Assembly: GCA_900316675.1 (NCBI GenBank)
Contig: ONDR01000019.1
Location: 1-39,138 of the forward strand
Direction of reading: 5' to 3'
Source of the DNA: an uncultured Bacteroidales bacterium
Lineage (GTDB): Bacteria > Bacteroidota > Bacteroidia > Bacteroidales > UBA932
Length of the DNA stretch: 39,138 nucleotides
A program made the translations under genes and the position numbers. Below are positions 38,981-39,138 of the stretch, piece after piece (position 1 is the stretch's first letter; each line of letters opens with the position of its first letter). A model generated the notes under the pieces. That model had not been told where the DNA came from and searched no databases. It worked only from the letters and a program-made list of their open reading frames with translations.

Positions 38981-39138
38981 AGCATTGTTGTTTCTTGCCT
39001 TCGTGATTAACGTATTTTTAAGTTGTTGTCAATCAGATAGTTACAAATCTACATGAGGATATTGCAGACACTAACGACACGTTCGTAGGCAGGCACCGCC
39101 GACTCGCGGAACGTGGCTCGTCGGCTACCGGCCGGGCG

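Larger units (their letters stand above)
38428..39138. other. Non-coding, repeat-rich region to the window edge
   Basis: No credible gene is seen in these 711 bases. They hold the promoter of the minus-strand gene, a cluster of CTACTTCCAC/GTGGAAGTAG inverted motifs, an 89-base tandem repeat, a 14-bp inverted repeat, and a G+C-rich end. A 71-codon frame at 38841-39056 lies largely across the repeats and is not supported. Confidence 0.7.

Noticed and set aside
38841..39056. 71-codon frame in the repeat region
   Set aside because: Begins within the 89-base repeat and crosses the 14-bp hairpin; no promoter or family match.

Overview
This 39.1 kb window is chromosomal DNA of a Bacteroidota, almost certainly a Bacteroidales species; an uncultured gut-type lineage is only a guess. 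Supporting this are BACON/DUF4876/DUF6850 surface proteins, a large CarboxypepD-reg outer-membrane barrel, the 29-residue AURKAIP1/COX24-like basic protein behind HU, start sites almost without Shine-Dalgarno sequences, and many promoters of the Bacteroidetes type (TTTG or TTG, 18-19 bases, TAnnTTTG). Base composition is near 50% G+C, genes are tightly packed, and no rRNA, CRISPR array, prophage or complete insertion sequence is visible.

Layout. 1-3.3 kb: end of a surface-protein operon (a 5'-truncated gene, a DUF6850 barrel, a BACON-DUF4876 lipoprotein). 3.3-6.7 kb: rpmH, tadA, alr, a membrane zinc peptidase, tRNA-Gln and a DJ-1/YajL protein. 6.7-11.2 kb (minus): lon-ung-coaD-thioredoxin-like lipoprotein. 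11.3-13.4 kb (plus): HU, the COX24-like peptide, rng. 13.4-16.0 kb (minus): LysE-type exporter, PASTA protein, rluD. 16.0-18.4 kb (plus): lnt, tcdA. 18.4-21.4 kb (minus): outer-membrane barrel. 21.5-28.2 kb (minus): flavodoxin-like lipoprotein, metallophosphoesterase, ATPase, Sir2, rpsU, rplU, rpmA, serS, ruvC. 28.2-29.4 kb (plus): a peroxide-stress operon of a 37-residue peptide, a glutathione-peroxidase-family enzyme and OhrR. 29.6-30.5 kb (minus): HepT/MntA toxin-antitoxin pair whose antitoxin carries an extra XRE domain. 30.6-37.0 kb (minus): glmM, a DUF1343/NamZ-like protein, an AsmA-like protein, tRNA-Leu. 37.0-37.3 kb (plus): tRNA-Glu and tRNA-Pro. 37.3-38.4 kb (minus): a secreted protein with a TonB_C-like end. 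38.4-39.1 kb: non-coding, rich in repeats.

Themes. Much of the window is core information processing and envelope biogenesis. Four gene pairs share a TAATG stop/start and two more share ATGA, so translational coupling is common. Several genes start within 3-15 bases of a -7 box, implying leaderless or nearly leaderless mRNAs. Only two starts carry an obvious Shine-Dalgarno sequence, rpsU and rpmA, which fits the known special role of bS21 in this phylum.

Most notable observations: a proline tRNA with anticodon AGG, rare in bacteria; a palindrome centred exactly on the -33 element of the OhrR operon promoter, a ready operator candidate; the XRE-MntA fusion; a tRNA-Leu promoter buried in the 3' end of the AsmA-like gene; and a MITE-like repeat family bounded by CTACTTCCAC/GTGGAAGTAG near the right edge.
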